From positions 1 through 64,000 of the forward strand of contig JALHMB010000010.1 in NCBI GenBank assembly GCA_022844275.1: a stretch of 64,000 nt of DNA, written 5' to 3'. Below, in pieces: positions 36,527 to 45,288 of the stretch; the stretch's first letter is position 1, and every line of letters starts with the position of its first letter. The position numbers and the translations under genes were made by a program. A model generated the notes under the pieces. It searched no databases. It saw only the letters and a program-made list of their open reading frames with translations, and was not told the origin of the DNA. Source of the stretch: Hyphomicrobiaceae bacterium. GTDB lineage: Bacteria > Pseudomonadota > Alphaproteobacteria > Rhizobiales > Hyphomicrobiaceae.

Positions 36527-37438
36527 ATGGCCGAAGAGCTACCCTTCCGCAAAGAGATCGAGTTCGTCTATGGCGAGGCCAAGACGCTCGCTCCGGGCAT
36601 CGTGCGCATCGTCGCCAACAATCCGAGCCCCTTCACCTACAAGGGCACGAACACCTACATCCTCGGCGAAGGCTGCGAGGTCATGCTGATCGACCCCGGT
36701 CCCGCGGATGCCGCGCATCTGGATGCCATCCTCGCTGCGCTCGCCGGCCGTAAGCTCTCGCATATCGTCGTCACACACACGCATCACGACCACGTGGACG
36801 GCTTGCCCGCGCTCCAGGAACGGACCGGGGCGCCGACGGCCGGTTTCGGCCGCTCGGTCGCGACGCCGGGCAAGACACGATCCAGCCCTGCGGGCGGCGA
36901 GTACGTCGAGAAAGATTTCAAGCCCGATGTCGTGCTCAAGGATGGCGATCTCCTCGAGGGTAGTGGTTTTGCGCTGCAAGCGCTGCATACGCCGGGGCAT
37001 GCGCCGGACCATCTCTGCTTTGCGCTCGAAGGGACGAAGCTCTTCTTCTCCGGTGATCACGTCATGGGCTGGAATACGAGCGTTGTCGCGCCACCCGAAG
37101 GCAGCATGAGCGCCTATCTCGGGGCCATGGAACGACTGCTTGCGCGCGACGACGAGATCTATTTCCCGGGCCACGGCGGACGCATCTATGAGCCGCAGCG
37201 GCTCGTTAAGGCGTACATCCTGCACCGGCGCATGCGCGAGCAGGCCATCATGGAGTGCGTGCGGAAAGGCCAGACGACGATCCCGGAAATCGTCGCGGTG
37301 ATCTATCGCGGAATCGATCAGCGTCTGATCAAGGCGGCGTCGCTCTCGGTTGCGGCGCACATCGAGCACCTTGTCGAGCGCGGACTGCTCATTTGCGAGG
37401 GGCCTGTCCTTGACCCGGTGCGCCTTTCCGTACCTTAG
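36527..37438 (+). CDS. Metallo-beta-lactamase-fold hydrolase (LACTB2-like)
   Basis: The protein has 303 residues from MAEELPFRKEIEF; two in-frame ATGs lie 30 and 63 bp earlier and cannot be excluded. The metal-binding sequence is HTHHDHVDGLP, then LHTPGHAPDHL, FSGDHVMGW and YFPGHGG. NPSPFTYKGTNTYI at the start and a C-terminal winged-helix (QTTIPEIVAVIYRG) are characteristic of the LACTB2/ribonuclease-like MBL group. It may act on RNA or a small ester. Its 3' end overlaps the convergent DUF1499 gene by 50 bp. Confidence 0.88.
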   Translation: MAEELPFRKEIEFVYGEAKTLAPGIVRIVANNPSPFTYKGTNTYILGEGCEVMLIDPGPADAAHLDAILAALAGRKLSHIVVTHTHHDHVDGLPALQERTGAPTAGFGRSVATPGKTRSSPAGGEYVEKDFKPDVVLKDGDLLEGSGFALQALHTPGHAPDHLCFALEGTKLFFSGDHVMGWNTSVVAPPEGSMSAYLGAMERLLARDDEIYFPGHGGRIYEPQRLVKAYILHRRMREQAIMECVRKGQTTIPEIVAVIYRGIDQRLIKAASLSVAAHIEHLVERGLLICEGPVLDPVRLSVP

Positions 37439-38264
37439 ACGGAGCCTTGGTGTCCTTAGCCTTGGCCTTGCCGCGCGGCGCGACCGCAGTCGGAACGGAA
37501 GCTTCGAGGCGCGCCCTGAGCTCGGTGTAGAATTCCTTGATGCGGTTTGCATTGCGGCCGAAGTCGGCACGGCCATAGCGCGACATCGATCGTACGTCGA
37601 CGCGCGTCGTACCGCCGTCGCTCTCGACCCGCACTATGACATCGTCGGTGAAGCCGAGGATGAGCGTACGATCCTCCGCCTCGATGTGGCCGGCACTGCC
37701 GTCCTCCTGGGGCGGCTCTTCGGAGATGATGCGCCATTTGAGGCGGCGCATGGCCTCGCCGACCGCGTCATAAACCTCTTCCGCGGAGCGCTCGGTGATC
37801 AGCGGCTTGATCTCTGGGTAGTGCAGTTCCTGCAGCTCGGCGATGGCGCCGCCCTGATAGGCGACGGGATTGGCGGCCTTGGCCCGATCGCGCGCGAGCG
37901 CTGCGAATTCGGGCGGGTGCTCGATGTCGGTCGTCACATCGGCGAGCGGCGCTGTCCTGAGGTAGAAAGGCACGATGCTTGCCGGCCATGCGAAAATTGC
38001 AAGGCTGACCACGACACCGGCCGCTGCGCTCCAGGCTCCCGCCACGCCCGTACGCCAGATCACGACGCCGGCAGCGAGCCCGCTCAAGAGGGCGAGGCCC
38101 GCGCCTGCGAAGCCGGTGAGCACGAGACCGATCGCAAGCGGCGTCTCGATGCGGCCCAGGCGGTGCAGCACCAGCGCGACGAGGATCAGCACGGCGCTGA
38201 ACAGCGCCAGGCGGCGCGCCCAGGTCGCGAACTTCGTGCGGGGCAATGTGGCGGCCAGCGTCAT
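37389..38264 (-). CDS. DUF1499 membrane protein
   Basis: The protein has 291 residues. Three membrane helices (about 15-33, 38-62 and 70-92) are followed by a soluble DUF1499 domain (about 105-260), with DVTTDIEHPPEFAALA and VRSMSRYGRADFGRNANRIK, ending in a Lys/Ala/Pro-rich tail. DUF1499 follows membrane helices in many alphaproteobacteria. The function is unknown. The gene ends inside the 3' end of the MBL gene on the other strand. Confidence 0.85.
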   Translation of the reverse strand: MTLAATLPRTKFATWARRLALFSAVLILVALVLHRLGRIETPLAIGLVLTGFAGAGLALLSGLAAGVVIWRTGVAGAWSAAAGVVVSLAIFAWPASIVPFYLRTAPLADVTTDIEHPPEFAALARDRAKAANPVAYQGGAIAELQELHYPEIKPLITERSAEEVYDAVGEAMRRLKWRIISEEPPQEDGSAGHIEAEDRTLILGFTDDVIVRVESDGGTTRVDVRSMSRYGRADFGRNANRIKEFYTELRARLEASVPTAVAPRGKAKAKDTKAPSKVRKGAPGQGQAPRK

Positions 38265-38415
38265 GGCGTCGGCGGATCGTCCCTTCTGGCCCTGAAATAT
38301 GACTGCATCTGCCGGAGATTTGTTAGGCTTTGCGCCGATCTTATTGGCTTTATCAGCTACCCCCGTCCGCGCTACTCATAGTCGGGCTTCCCGTCAAGAA
38401 CAGGACACACGTGAC

Positions 38416-39801
38416 ATGGCCATGCTGACCAATTTTGCCGCCCGCGACGTCGAGACGGTATTGCATCCTGCAACCAACCTCGCGACGCACCGTACGACCG
38501 GGCCGATGATGCTCGAGCGCGCCGAGGGCATCCATGTCTACGACTCGGCTGGCAAAGAATACATCGAGGGGCTGGCCGGACTCTGGTGCACGGGCCTCGG
38601 CTACGGCAACACGGAGCTGGTCGAGGCTGCCGCCGAGCAGATGAGGAAGCTTTCATTCACGCATCTCTTCGGCGGCCGCAGCCACGAGCCGGCCGTTCAG
38701 CTCGCCGAAAAGATCAAGGAAATCGCGCCGTGCCCGACCTCCAAGGTGTTCTTTACGAGCTCGGGCAGCGAGGCGAATGATTCGCAGATCAAACTGCAGT
38801 GGTACTACAACAATGCAATCGGCAAACCGCAGAAGAAGAAGATCATCTCGCGTATGCGCGCCTACCACGGCGTGACGATCGCGGCGGGCAGCTTGACGGG
38901 TCTCCCCATTTTCCACGCCGACTTCGACCTGCCGATCGCGCGCATCCTGCACACGGACGCGCCGCATTACTATCGCTTCGCCAAGGAAGGCGAGAGCGAG
39001 GAGGAGTTCGCTTCCCGGCTTGCGGGCAAGCTCGAAGCGCTGATCGAGCGCGAGGGTGCCGACACCATTGCCGCCTTCATTGCCGAGCCGATCATGGGTG
39101 CGGGTGGCGTGATCGTGCCGCCGAAGACCTATTTCGAGAAGGTCCAGGCCATCCTGCGCCACTACGATATTGCGTTCATCGCGGACGAGGTGATCTGCGG
39201 CTTCGCGCGCACGGGCAACATGTTCGGCTGTCAGACTTTCGGGATCCAGCCGGATACGGTCTCCATGGCCAAGGCGATCACGTCGGCATACATGCCGCTC
39301 GGCGCTGTCACGGTGCCGGAGCACGTCTATCAGGCCATGATCGACGAGAGCAAAAAGCTCGGCGTCTTCGCACATGGCTTCACCTACTCGGGTCATCCGG
39401 TGGCGTCGGCCGTGGCCGTCAAGACCCTCGAAATCTATGATCGCATCGATATCGTGGGGCACGTGCGCAAGGTGGCGCCGACTTTCATCAAGCGGCTCAA
39501 AGAGCTCGACGCGCATCCGCTCGTCGGCGAGACCCGCGGCGTCGGCCTCATTGCCGGCATCGAACTCGTCAAAGACAAGAAGAGCAAGCAGTCCTTCGAT
39601 CCGCGCCAGGGCGTGGGCGCCAAGGTGAACGTGTTCGCCCAGGACGAAGGCTTGATTTCGCGCTCCATCGCCGGCGATACGCTGGCGCTCTGTCCGCCGC
39701 TGGTGATCAATACCGATCAAATCAACACCATGTTCGACCGCATGGCGCGTGCGCTCGATCGCGGCCTCGACTGGGCGCGCAAGGAAGGCATTGTCGGCTG
39801 A
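38416..39801 (+). CDS. Class III aminotransferase (omega-amino-acid:pyruvate type)
   Basis: The protein has 461 residues from MAMLTNFAARDVETVLHPA. It is a PLP-dependent fold-type I enzyme: the PLP phosphate site is SSGSEANDSQIK, the stacking region is RAYHGVTIAAGSLTG, EPIMGAGGVIVPP is followed by the PLP Asp in FIADEVICGF, and the Schiff-base Lys is in SMAKAITSAYMPLGA. It transfers an amino group from an amino acid or amine to pyruvate or similar. beta-Alanine and putrescine aminotransferases are close relatives. It is not linked to a catabolic operon here. Confidence 0.93.
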   Translation: MAMLTNFAARDVETVLHPATNLATHRTTGPMMLERAEGIHVYDSAGKEYIEGLAGLWCTGLGYGNTELVEAAAEQMRKLSFTHLFGGRSHEPAVQLAEKIKEIAPCPTSKVFFTSSGSEANDSQIKLQWYYNNAIGKPQKKKIISRMRAYHGVTIAAGSLTGLPIFHADFDLPIARILHTDAPHYYRFAKEGESEEEFASRLAGKLEALIEREGADTIAAFIAEPIMGAGGVIVPPKTYFEKVQAILRHYDIAFIADEVICGFARTGNMFGCQTFGIQPDTVSMAKAITSAYMPLGAVTVPEHVYQAMIDESKKLGVFAHGFTYSGHPVASAVAVKTLEIYDRIDIVGHVRKVAPTFIKRLKELDAHPLVGETRGVGLIAGIELVKDKKSKQSFDPRQGVGAKVNVFAQDEGLISRSIAGDTLALCPPLVINTDQINTMFDRMARALDRGLDWARKEGIVG

Positions 39802-39802
39802 T

Positions 39803-39821
39803 CGCCGGCTTGCGGCCGGCG
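39803..39821 (+). terminator. Short GC hairpin at the aminotransferase stop codon
   Basis: A 7-bp stem (cgccggc/gccggcg) with a 5-nt loop begins one base after the stop codon. It is followed only by ctt, so it would be a weak terminator. The two longer hairpins follow at once. Confidence 0.35.
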
Positions 39822-39824
39822 CTT

Positions 39825-39900
39825 CTAGTGTGATGATCGAGAAATTCGCCTCATTTCGCACCACCGTAGCGAGCGAATTTCTCGATCTGCATCACACTAG
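39825..39900. repeat. Long interrupted palindrome A
   Basis: The arms are ctagtgtgat with gatcgagaaattcgc on the left, and gcgaatttctcgat with atcacactag on the right. They are separated by a 23-nt loop, with a small asymmetric bulge (ctgc) in the right arm. The total stem is about 24 bp. It has the same start (ttctagtgt) and general layout as the next palindrome. Non-coding. Confidence 0.75.
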
Positions 39901-39916
39901 CTAGTTCATATTTCTA

Positions 39917-39988
39917 GTGTCCCTTTTGATTCCGAAGTTCGCTCCCGGCACCAGCATCGAGGTATGGCGAACTTCGGAATCGGGACAC
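39917..39988. repeat. Long interrupted palindrome B
   Basis: The left arm is gtgtccc then attccgaagttcgc, and the right arm is gcgaacttcggaat then gggacac, with a 24-nt loop. A left-arm bulge (ttttg) faces a single c on the right. It has a 14-bp inner stem and 7-bp outer stem. The arms share ttctagtgt with palindrome A, so the two are probably members of one dispersed element family. Confidence 0.75.
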
Positions 39989-40012
39989 CAGCGCCGGCCG
40001 AATTGGCGTCGG

Positions 40013-40405
40013 TTAGCCCTTCTTCATCAGGCCCCGCTCCGCCAGCACCTCTTCCGCCACCTTGAAGGCCTCGATGGTGGCGGGGATGCCGCAATAGGCG
40101 ACGGTCTGGTAGAGCACTTCCTGGATTTCCTCGACGGTACAACCGTTGTTGATCGCCGAGTTGACGTGCAGGCGCAGCTCGGCGGGCTTGCCCATGGCCG
40201 TCAGCATGGCCATGCAGAGCATGCTGCGGACCTTCCGTGGCAGACCGGGGCGCGCCCAGATGTCGCCGAAGGCATAGGTTTCGGAAAACTGTCTCAGCGG
40301 TCTGTTGAAGTCGTTCGTCGACGCGTCGCGGCATTCGGCATAGGCGGCGCCGATGACCTCCTTCAGAATTGCCCGGCCTTTGGCGCGTTGATCCTCGATA
40401 TCCAT
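40013..40405 (-). CDS. 4-Carboxymuconolactone decarboxylase-like protein (PcaC-type)
   Basis: The protein has 130 residues and one CMD domain. It contains the family residues LRLHVNSAINNGCTVEEI and the closing helix YQTVAYCGIPATIEAF. FGDIWARPGLPRKVRSML is typical of PcaC. PcaC converts 4-carboxymuconolactone to 3-oxoadipate enol-lactone in protocatechuate catabolism. No other pca gene is adjacent, so it may be a paralogue with a different substrate. Confidence 0.85.
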   Translation of the reverse strand: MDIEDQRAKGRAILKEVIGAAYAECRDASTNDFNRPLRQFSETYAFGDIWARPGLPRKVRSMLCMAMLTAMGKPAELRLHVNSAINNGCTVEEIQEVLYQTVAYCGIPATIEAFKVAEEVLAERGLMKKG

Positions 40406-40563
40406 GGTGTTCCCCTATTGTGTGCGGCTGTTCAGGATGCCAACTCTCGGCTGACCAAGTACGCAATGCAAGCAAGGGCAAACGAGGGTCACAGCGGCTC
40501 ATTAACCACGCAGCGGCAGCTATTTCCGGACGTTGTCGACATTCGCCCCGCTGTGACCCGCTA

Positions 40564-40580
40564 TTGACACAATCGATTGT
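40564..40580. promoter_or_regulatory. TTGACA box overlapping a 12-bp palindrome upstream of PBP1A
   Basis: ttgaca (possible -35) overlaps the perfect palindrome acaatcgattgt, about 95 bp before the PBP1A start. No good -10 hexamer follows at 17 bp. It could be a regulated promoter or a chance match. Confidence 0.3.
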
Positions 40581-40673
40581 AACCTCTGGATGAAACCGAG
40601 GGGCGTGCTTGCTTCTCCCAGCACCGGGGTCTAGACAGACCCATCCGTGCACGATCGTAATTATTTGAGGCCG

Positions 40674-43259
40674 ATGAGACCGCCCCCGATATTGCCACCT
40701 GTGGAGCGCAAACCGAAGCGCCGGAGCCGAAGCTTCTTGCTGAGCTTCCTCGGGTTCTCATTTGCGTCGGGTATGGTCCTCTTCCTCGGCGCCTCCGCGG
40801 TCGGCGGCTATTTCCTCTGGCGGGCGACGAGCGATCTGCCGAGCTACGACAACCTCGCGAAGTACGAGCCGCCCGTGATGACGCGCATCCACGCGCACAA
40901 CGGAGCGCTCATCTCGGAGTACGCGCACGAGCGGCGCATCTTCGTGCCGATCAATACCGTGCCGAAGCTCCTGATCGCGGCCTACCTCTCGGCGGAGGAC
41001 AAGCGCTTCTTCGAGCACAACGGTCTCGACTTCATGGGCATGGCGCGTGCCGCTTCGCGCATCATTATGGACCAGATCCAGGGCCGCAGGCGGCGCGCCG
41101 AGGGCGCCTCGACCATCACCCAGCAGGTCGCGAAGAATTTCCTGCTGACGAGCGAGCGCACGGCTGATCGTAAGCTCAAGGAAGCGATCCTCGCGGTACG
41201 TATCGAGCGCGCCTACTCGAAGGAGAAGATCCTCGAGCTCTATCTCAATCAGATCTACCTCGGCCTCAATACGTTCGGCGTTGCTGCGGCCTCGCTCACG
41301 TATTTCAACAAGGAGCTGAAGGATCTCGCGCTTGAGGAAATGGCCTACCTTGCGGCGCTGCCCAAGGGGCCGAACAACTACCATCCCTTCCGCAAGGAGA
41401 AGGAAGCGACGGCGCGCCGCAACGCGATCCTCGGATTGATGGCCGAGAACGGCTACATCACTGAGCAGGAAGCCAAGGCCGCCGCAGCGAAGCCGCTGAT
41501 CGTCAATATCCGGCCTTATGGCGTGCAGACTCATGCCGCCGACTATTTCGCCGAGGAAGTGCGACGCACGCTGATCGCGCAGTTCGGTGACGAGAAGCTC
41601 TATCAGGGCGGCCTCTCCGTCCGCACGACGCTCTCGCCGCGCTATCAGGCGCAGGCGCGGCGCGCGCTCGTCGAGGGGCTTGTTTCGTTCGATCGCAAGA
41701 GCGGCTGGCGTGGGCCGGTCGAGAAGATTGCCGTCTCGGGCGACTGGGGCGTGCCGCTCGGCGCCATCGAATTCCCGAACGACATCCAGCCCTGGCGTCT
41801 CGGCGTCGTGCTCAAGGTCGACCGCGAGAAGGCGACGGTCGGGCTTCGCCCGGCGCGCCAGCAGGACGGCAGTCTTGCCGCCGAGCGCGAGGCCGTCGAG
41901 GTGCCCTACGAGGAAATCCGCTGGGCGAACAAGAAGCCGAGTAAGCCGCCCGGCGCCAGCGACGTACTGAATGTTGGTGACGTCATCTATGTCGCGCCCA
42001 AGAACCACGACGAGCCGCAGGGCGTGTGGTCGCTCATGCAGATCCCGGAGATCGGCGGCGGTATCGTCGTCATGGATCCTCATACGGGACGCGTGCTGGC
42101 GGCCGTCGGTGGTTTCTCGTTCGCGCTGAGCCAGTTCGATCGCGCTGCCCAGGCACGCCGCCAGCCGGGCTCCTCGTTCAAGCCTTTCGTCTACGCCGCC
42201 GCGCTCGACAACGGCTACAAGCCGACGAGCGTCGTGCTCGATGCCCCGATCACCATTGACCAGGGTGCCGGCCTCGACGTCTGGCGGCCGAAGAACTACA
42301 GCGGCCAGTTCTACGGCCCGACGACGCTGCGCGTCGGCATCGAGCATTCGCGCAACCTGATGACGGTGCGCCTCGCCCAGGACATGGGCATGCCTCTCGT
42401 AGGCGAGTATTCCCGCCGCTTCGGCATCTATGACGAGCTGACGCCGGTGCTCTCGATGGCGCTTGGCGCGGGCGAGACGACGCTGCTCCGAATGACTGCC
42501 GGCTATGCGATGCTCGCTAACGGCGGCCGGCAGGTCCGCCCGACCTACATCGACCGCATTCAGGACCGCTGGGGCCGTGCCGTCTGGCGTCACGACGACC
42601 GCGGTTGCGCGGCATGCAACCAGGCGAGCTGGAACGGCCAGGCCGAGCCCGAGATCGCCGACGATCGCAGGCAGATCATCGACCCGCATACGGCCTATCA
42701 GATGACATCCATGATGGAAGGCGTCGTCCAGCGCGGCACGGCGACGTCGCTCCGTGCGATCGGCAAGCCTATCGCCGGCAAGACCGGCACCACGAACGAC
42801 GCCAAGGACGCATGGTTCATCGGCTATTCGCCCGATCTGGTCGTCGGTGTGTTCGTCGGTTACGACACCCCGAAGCCCATGGGCAAGGAAGCGACCGGCG
42901 GTCACGTCGCGGCGCCGATCTTCGGCTCGTTCATGAAGATGGCACTTGCCGACAAGCCGGCGACGCCGTTCCGCATCCCGCCCGGCATCAAGCTCGTTCG
43001 GGTGAACCCGTCGACAGGCCTGCGCGTGCAGGCCGGCGACACGCGCAGTGTGCTCGAGGCCTTCAAGCCGGACGAGGAGCCGGACGATCCCTATTCGATC
43101 ATCGGCTTCACCGACGAGACGGGCGGCTTCGCGGCGCAGCCCGGTCAGGAAGGCGATCAGCAGCCTGCGGCTGGCGGTGGCTGGGCGCCGCGCACGGATC
43201 GCGGCGGCGGACGCGGGGAGGATGCGCGCGCGATCACGACACGTCGCGGCGTCTGGTAA
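40674..43259 (+). CDS. Penicillin-binding protein 1A (bifunctional transglycosylase/transpeptidase)
   Basis: The protein has 861 residues from MRPPPILPPVERKP; a GTG nine codons upstream lacks a ribosome-binding site. A short basic cytoplasmic tail and a membrane helix (about 20-50) are followed by the GT51 transglycosylase with SAEDKRFFEHNGLD (catalytic Glu) and GASTITQQVAKN. An OB-like insert follows, then a transpeptidase domain with Ser-x-x-Lys in QPGSSFKPFVYAA, SRN in EHSRNLMT and KTG in GKTGTTNDAKDAWF. CAACNQ is a small Cys insert near the active site. It builds peptidoglycan in the envelope. The Gln/Gly-rich C-terminal tail ends TTRRGVW. Confidence 0.95.
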   Translation: MRPPPILPPVERKPKRRSRSFLLSFLGFSFASGMVLFLGASAVGGYFLWRATSDLPSYDNLAKYEPPVMTRIHAHNGALISEYAHERRIFVPINTVPKLLIAAYLSAEDKRFFEHNGLDFMGMARAASRIIMDQIQGRRRRAEGASTITQQVAKNFLLTSERTADRKLKEAILAVRIERAYSKEKILELYLNQIYLGLNTFGVAAASLTYFNKELKDLALEEMAYLAALPKGPNNYHPFRKEKEATARRNAILGLMAENGYITEQEAKAAAAKPLIVNIRPYGVQTHAADYFAEEVRRTLIAQFGDEKLYQGGLSVRTTLSPRYQAQARRALVEGLVSFDRKSGWRGPVEKIAVSGDWGVPLGAIEFPNDIQPWRLGVVLKVDREKATVGLRPARQQDGSLAAEREAVEVPYEEIRWANKKPSKPPGASDVLNVGDVIYVAPKNHDEPQGVWSLMQIPEIGGGIVVMDPHTGRVLAAVGGFSFALSQFDRAAQARRQPGSSFKPFVYAAALDNGYKPTSVVLDAPITIDQGAGLDVWRPKNYSGQFYGPTTLRVGIEHSRNLMTVRLAQDMGMPLVGEYSRRFGIYDELTPVLSMALGAGETTLLRMTAGYAMLANGGRQVRPTYIDRIQDRWGRAVWRHDDRGCAACNQASWNGQAEPEIADDRRQIIDPHTAYQMTSMMEGVVQRGTATSLRAIGKPIAGKTGTTNDAKDAWFIGYSPDLVVGVFVGYDTPKPMGKEATGGHVAAPIFGSFMKMALADKPATPFRIPPGIKLVRVNPSTGLRVQAGDTRSVLEAFKPDEEPDDPYSIIGFTDETGGFAAQPGQEGDQQPAAGGGWAPRTDRGGGRGEDARAITTRRGVW

Positions 43260-43265
43260 GCGGCG

Positions 43266-44498
43266 CTATTCGGTGCGCAGGGCGTCGATGGGATTGAGGT
43301 GCGCCGCACGCCGCGCCGGGAAGAACCCGAACACCACACCGGTCAGTGCCGCCGCGCCGAGGGCCATTAGGATGGCATTGGGCGCGATCAGGATCGGCCA
43401 CTGGGCCGAGAGCGCGACGCCGGTGGCCGTCGCGACACCAATGGCGACGCCAATGAGGCCGCCGAGCAGGCAGAGCGCCACGGCCTCGACGAGGAACTGC
43501 ATCAGGATATCGCGCCGCCTGCCGCCGACGGCCATGCGTAAGCCGATCTCGCGCGTGCGCTCGGTGACAGAGACGAGCATGATGTTCATGATGCCGATGC
43601 CGCCGACGATGAGGGAAATTGCGCTCGTCGCGGCGAGCAGCCAGCCCATGGTCGTCAGCGCGGACGTCCGCGCGCGCATGAACTCCGAGAGATTGCGGAC
43701 GTTGAAGTCGTCCTCGGTACCGGGCTTGATGCTGCGGCGCTGGCGGAGCAGGTTCTCCATCTGGGCCTGGGCTTCGGCGAGGTCGGTGCCGGGATCGAAC
43801 TTGACGTGGACATTGCCGACGTTGTCGTTCACGAGCTTGCTGCGTCCGACAATGCGGCCGCGCGCTGCTGTCATCGGCAGCATGACCACGTCGTCCTGAT
43901 CGCGGCCGAACGAATTCTGCCCCTTGCTGTCGAGAACGCCGACGATCTGAAAGGGCACGTTCGTAACGCGGATCGTGGCGCCGAGGGGATCGCCGCCATT
44001 GAAGAGCTTGTCGGCGACCGTCTTGCCGATAAGTGCGACGCGCGCCGCCGTCTTCACTTCGTTCGCCGTGAAGCCTCGGCCTTCGATGACCTGCCAGTCG
44101 CGAACCTCGTTGAACTGGTCGTGGATGCCCATCAGCGAGGTCGTCCAGTTCGCATTCCCGTAGACGACCGGTCCTGTACCCTGAAGGAGACCGGAGATCG
44201 CAACGACGCCTGGGATCTTCTCGCGCAGGGCCTGCATATCGCGCTCCGAGAGCGGGAGGCGCGTGCCAGCACCGCCCGCGCGGCCACCAACACGCGTCGA
44301 GCCGGGGAACACGACGAGCATGTTCGAGCCGAGCGATGCGATCTGGCGATCGACCTCGCTGCGCGCGCCCGTGCCGACGGCCACCATCACGATCACCGAC
44401 GCGACGCCGATGATGATGCCGAGCGTGGTGAGGATCGAGCGCAGCGTGTTGGCGCGGAGTGCCGTGAGCGCGATGCCGAGGCTGTCGAAAACATTCAT
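43266..44498 (-). CDS. MacB-type ABC transporter permease
   Basis: The protein has 410 residues. The N-terminal helix (about 18-40) is followed by a large periplasmic MacB_PCD domain (about 45-250) with [13 protein letters not shown] and [16 protein letters not shown]. Three FtsX-type helices (about 285-395) carry [20 protein letters not shown], the mechanotransmission region. It overlaps the ATPase gene by 4 bp. With the ATPase and the adaptor it makes a tripartite MacAB-like exporter driving efflux or envelope transport. No outer-membrane channel gene is in the operon. The substrate is unknown. Confidence 0.92.
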   Translation of the reverse strand: MNVFDSLGIALTALRANTLRSILTTLGIIIGVASVIVMVAVGTGARSEVDRQIASLGSNMLVVFPGSTRVGGRAGGAGTRLPLSERDMQALREKIPGVVAISGLLQGTGPVVYGNANWTTSLMGIHDQFNEVRDWQVIEGRGFTANEVKTAARVALIGKTVADKLFNGGDPLGATIRVTNVPFQIVGVLDSKGQNSFGRDQDDVVMLPMTAARGRIVGRSKLVNDNVGNVHVKFDPGTDLAEAQAQMENLLRQRRSIKPGTEDDFNVRNLSEFMRARTSALTTMGWLLAATSAISLIVGGIGIMNIMLVSVTERTREIGLRMAVGGRRRDILMQFLVEAVALCLLGGLIGVAIGVATATGVALSAQWPILIAPNAILMALGAAALTGVVFGFFPARRAAHLNPIDALRTE

Positions 44499-45253
44499 TC
44501 CGCAGCCCTCCCCATGAAGCCGGGCTGGGAGATGTCCTCGACGACATGGCCATCGCGGAAAAGTACGCGGCGCTTGGCATACTCCGCCACATCGGGCTCG
44601 TGCGTCACGACGACAACGGTAATGCCCTCGGTATTGAGCGTGCAGAAGAGCGCCATGATCTCTTCGGACGTTTTGCTGTCGAGCGCGCCTGTCGGCTCGT
44701 CGGCGAGCAGGAGCTTGGGGTTGTTGACGAGCGCGCGCGCAATGGCGACGCGCTGCTGCTGGCCACCCGAGAGCTGGCTCGGATAGTGATCCATGCGGTC
44801 CTTGAGCCCGACCTGCTCGAGGCGGTGTCGCGCCATGGCCTCGGCATCGGCAGGACGCGGGTGCGCATAGAGCAGCGGCAGCATCACCTGACGGAGCGCG
44901 GACGTCCGCGCGAGCAGATTGAACTGCTGGAAGACGAAGCCGATGGTGCGGTTGCGCAGATCGGCGAGCGCATCGGAGCTCAGCGTCGCGATATTGCGGC
45001 CGTCGAGCTCCATGGCGCCTTTCGTCGGCACATCGAGGGCGCCGATGAGGTTCATCATGGTGGACTTGCCCGAGCCGGACGGACCCATGATGGCGACGAA
45101 CTCACCGAGCTGAATGCTGAGCGAAACGCCGTCGAGGGCGCGCACGGTCTGCTCGCCGACGGTGTAGATCTTCGAAACGTCGCGCGCCTCGATCAGCGGC
45201 TTGCTGCTCGGCCGGGCGGCGATCACCTCATCTGCGCGGCTCGATAGGTCCAT
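44495..45253 (-). CDS. MacB/LolD-type ABC transporter ATPase
   Basis: The protein has 252 residues. Walker A is GPSGSGKST (57-65), the Q-loop [10 protein letters not shown], the signature [15 protein letters not shown], Walker [13 protein letters not shown] and the H-loop [11 protein letters not shown]. It belongs to the LolD/MacB clade that energises FtsX-like permeases. It is translationally coupled to the permease gene (4-bp overlap), and the adaptor gene lies 35 bp upstream. Confidence 0.95.
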   Translation of the reverse strand: MDLSSRADEVIAARPSSKPLIEARDVSKIYTVGEQTVRALDGVSLSIQLGEFVAIMGPSGSGKSTMMNLIGALDVPTKGAMELDGRNIATLSSDALADLRNRTIGFVFQQFNLLARTSALRQVMLPLLYAHPRPADAEAMARHRLEQVGLKDRMDHYPSQLSGGQQQRVAIARALVNNPKLLLADEPTGALDSKTSEEIMALFCTLNTEGITVVVVTHEPDVAEYAKRRVLFRDGHVVEDISQPGFMGRAAE

Positions 45254-45288
45254 GGCATCGTGCTCGGGACTGGAAAACGAGGAGCCCT

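Noticed and set aside
40758-42905. 715-codon open frame antisense to PBP1A
   Set aside because: A product of high GC3; it has no domain-like pattern, whereas the plus frame shows all PBP1A motifs.
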